59,400 bases of DNA from the NCBI RefSeq assembly GCF_900169165.1, contig NZ_FXYY01000020.1:1-59400 (forward strand), in the 5' to 3' direction. Both the position numbers and the translations under genes were made by a program. The notes beneath the pieces were generated by a model, which was not told the origin of the DNA, ran no database searches, and saw nothing but the letters and a program-made list of their open reading frames with translations. The DNA is from Brevibacterium linens ATCC 9172. Lineage in GTDB: Bacteria > Actinomycetota > Actinomycetes > Actinomycetales > Brevibacteriaceae. Positions 58,675 through 59,400 of this stretch are shown here, one piece after another (within the stretch, counting starts at the first letter, position 1; each line of letters begins with the position of its first letter).

Positions 58675-59279
58675 GGCTCTTCATAGATAGGGCGGTGGGG
58701 AAGAGTTGAATCCGGCGTCGATGACAACGGGACCCTGGGTGCAATGATGTAGGTGTTCAAGACTCCATCACGACCCAAGGTCCCTCGTGTACGACTTTAC
58801 CCCGCCCTGCCTCGATACCACACTCTCCCTGCCGGAACTCGGACTCACCGCGATCGGGCAACACCACACTGGTCGGCATCTGACCGTGCTGTGCCTGATC
58901 ACCGACAACGACAGGTCCTGCCCTGTCTGCCGTCAACGCGGACTCGTCCGGGCCACCAGGATCCGCAAACTCGTTCATCCCCCGATCGGCCTGACCGCGG
59001 TGACCTTGGCTATTCGCATCCGCACCTACACCTGCCCTTCCTGCCACCAGCGCTGGTCCCAAACACCCCAGCGAGCCTGCGCCGGCAGATCGAAACTCTC
59101 CACGACAGCACGCTTGTGGGCATTGAAGTCCGTGGTCATCGACAAGATGAGCATCCACGTCATCGCTAAGAACCTCTCCACCTCCTGGAACACTGTGTGC
59201 ACGGCTGTACTCAACCTCGGCCGATCTCTGCTCATCGCTGATGCCACCCGGTTCGAGGGTGTATCCACAATCGGGGGCG
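58675..59279 (+). mobile_element. ISL3-family insertion sequence, truncated
   Basis: Starts with GGCTCTTCATAGATAGGG, like the GGCTCTTC terminal repeats of ISL3-family elements, and holds the first part of their transposase. It is cut at 59279 by another element. The insertion split the surface-protein gene. Confidence 0.75.
58787..59279 (+). pseudogene. ISL3-family transposase, N-terminal part
   Basis: From GTG 58787 the frame stays open to the window end. Two zinc-finger pairs, C-P-V-C and C-P-S-C, are followed by R-W-S-Q-T-P-Q, R-L-W-A-L-K, L-S-T-S-W-N-T-V and F-E-G-V-S-T-I-G, matching ISL3 transposases. The catalytic D of the normal 'G-V-D-E-H-x-W' motif is lost: after S-T-I-G the sequence turns into the end of another IS. 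Confidence 0.78.
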
Positions 59280-59400
59280 TGAACCCCTGGAAGTGGACAC
59301 ATCAATGTGTACTATCAGGCGGCAATGTCCATCATAAATGTGTAATCGACCTCGAAGTCAACCGGTGCTCGATAACCCAGACTCGAATGTCTCCGCCTCG
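59280..59400 (-). mobile_element. IS3-family element, right end (partial)
   Basis: The end TGAACCCCTGGAAGTGGACA starts with TG as IS3-family ends do, and the transposase frame ends 35 bp inside it. The rest is beyond the window. Confidence 0.7.
59315..59400 (-). CDS. IS3-family transposase, C-terminal end (partial)
   Basis: The minus strand reads R-H-S-S-L-G-Y-R-A-P-V-D-F-E-V-D-Y then M-D-I-A-A and a stop. H-S-x-L-G-Y-x-x-P is the hallmark end of IS3-group orfB transposases. The rest lies beyond the window. Confidence 0.85.
   Translation of the reverse strand, partial: RRRHSSLGYRAPVDFEVDYTFMMDIAA

Noticed and set aside
56846..58675. 609-codon plus-strand frame opposite the surface-protein gene
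   Set aside because: It is the mirror of the Ala/Ser repeat region; the minus strand has the LPxTG signal and choice-of-anchor features.

Overview
The window is high-GC actinobacterial DNA. The gene complement points to Brevibacterium or a close Micrococcales relative: poly(polyol-phosphate) wall teichoic acid genes, ANTAR and MarR regulators, a Pth2-type hydrolase, a bacterial eRF1-like protein, a 'choice-of-anchor G'-type LPxTG protein, and many starts that look leaderless. The genus is inferred from gene content; no rRNA or tRNA gene was seen.

Layout. 1-851: the 3' end of a group II intron sitting inside an IS3-family transposase gene. 1209-26313: a wall-polymer island. It holds glycerol-3-phosphate cytidylyltransferase (tagD), a CDP-alcohol phosphatidyltransferase-family protein, four CDP-glycerol glycerophosphotransferase (GPT) genes carrying five catalytic domains, two TagE-like GT4 enzymes, a GT2, a GT-D-type transferase, a membrane O-acyltransferase with an SGNH domain, and a pyruvyltransferase-like/GT8-like fusion. 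The island is broken by two direct repeats of an IS1634-type transposase end, which flank the second TagE-like gene, and by a complete IS21-type element (17860-20476) with a 6-bp target duplication. 26551-32773: an XRE-TetR fusion regulator in a tightly overlapping operon with a peptide/nickel-type ABC importer.

32939-34329: a three-gene toxin-antitoxin-chaperone (TAC) module, HigB-like toxin, HigA-like antitoxin and SecB-like chaperone. It is bounded by a short duplication of the 3' end of the ABC ATPase gene. 34400-56625: mostly housekeeping and accessory genes, including a GAF-ANTAR regulator, an oxidoreductase, a small Gly/Pro-tailed membrane protein, an eRF1-like protein, a DUF2867 SDR, and a marR-photolyase-SDR operon. 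The same stretch carries a DEAD-box helicase, a PAP2 protein, a PerM transporter, a YihY/BrkB protein, a carboxylesterase, a Zn-alcohol dehydrogenase, Pth2, a DUF1264 protein, a thiamine-diphosphate enzyme and a dNTP triphosphohydrolase. 56782-59400: a 5'-truncated LPxTG surface-protein gene cut by an ISL3-type element, itself cut by an IS3-type element.

How the parts fit. The island can supply CDP-glycerol (tagD), polymerise glycerol phosphate (GPTs) and decorate the chain (TagE-like, GT2, GT8-like, acyl and pyruvyl groups). It has been reshaped by insertion sequences. The least ordinary self-contained system is the TAC module. A second theme is regulatory: at least eight genes have a TANNNT hexamer 6-7 nt before the first ATG with no Shine-Dalgarno sequence, and two of them (marR, dgt) also have a long perfect palindrome just upstream.
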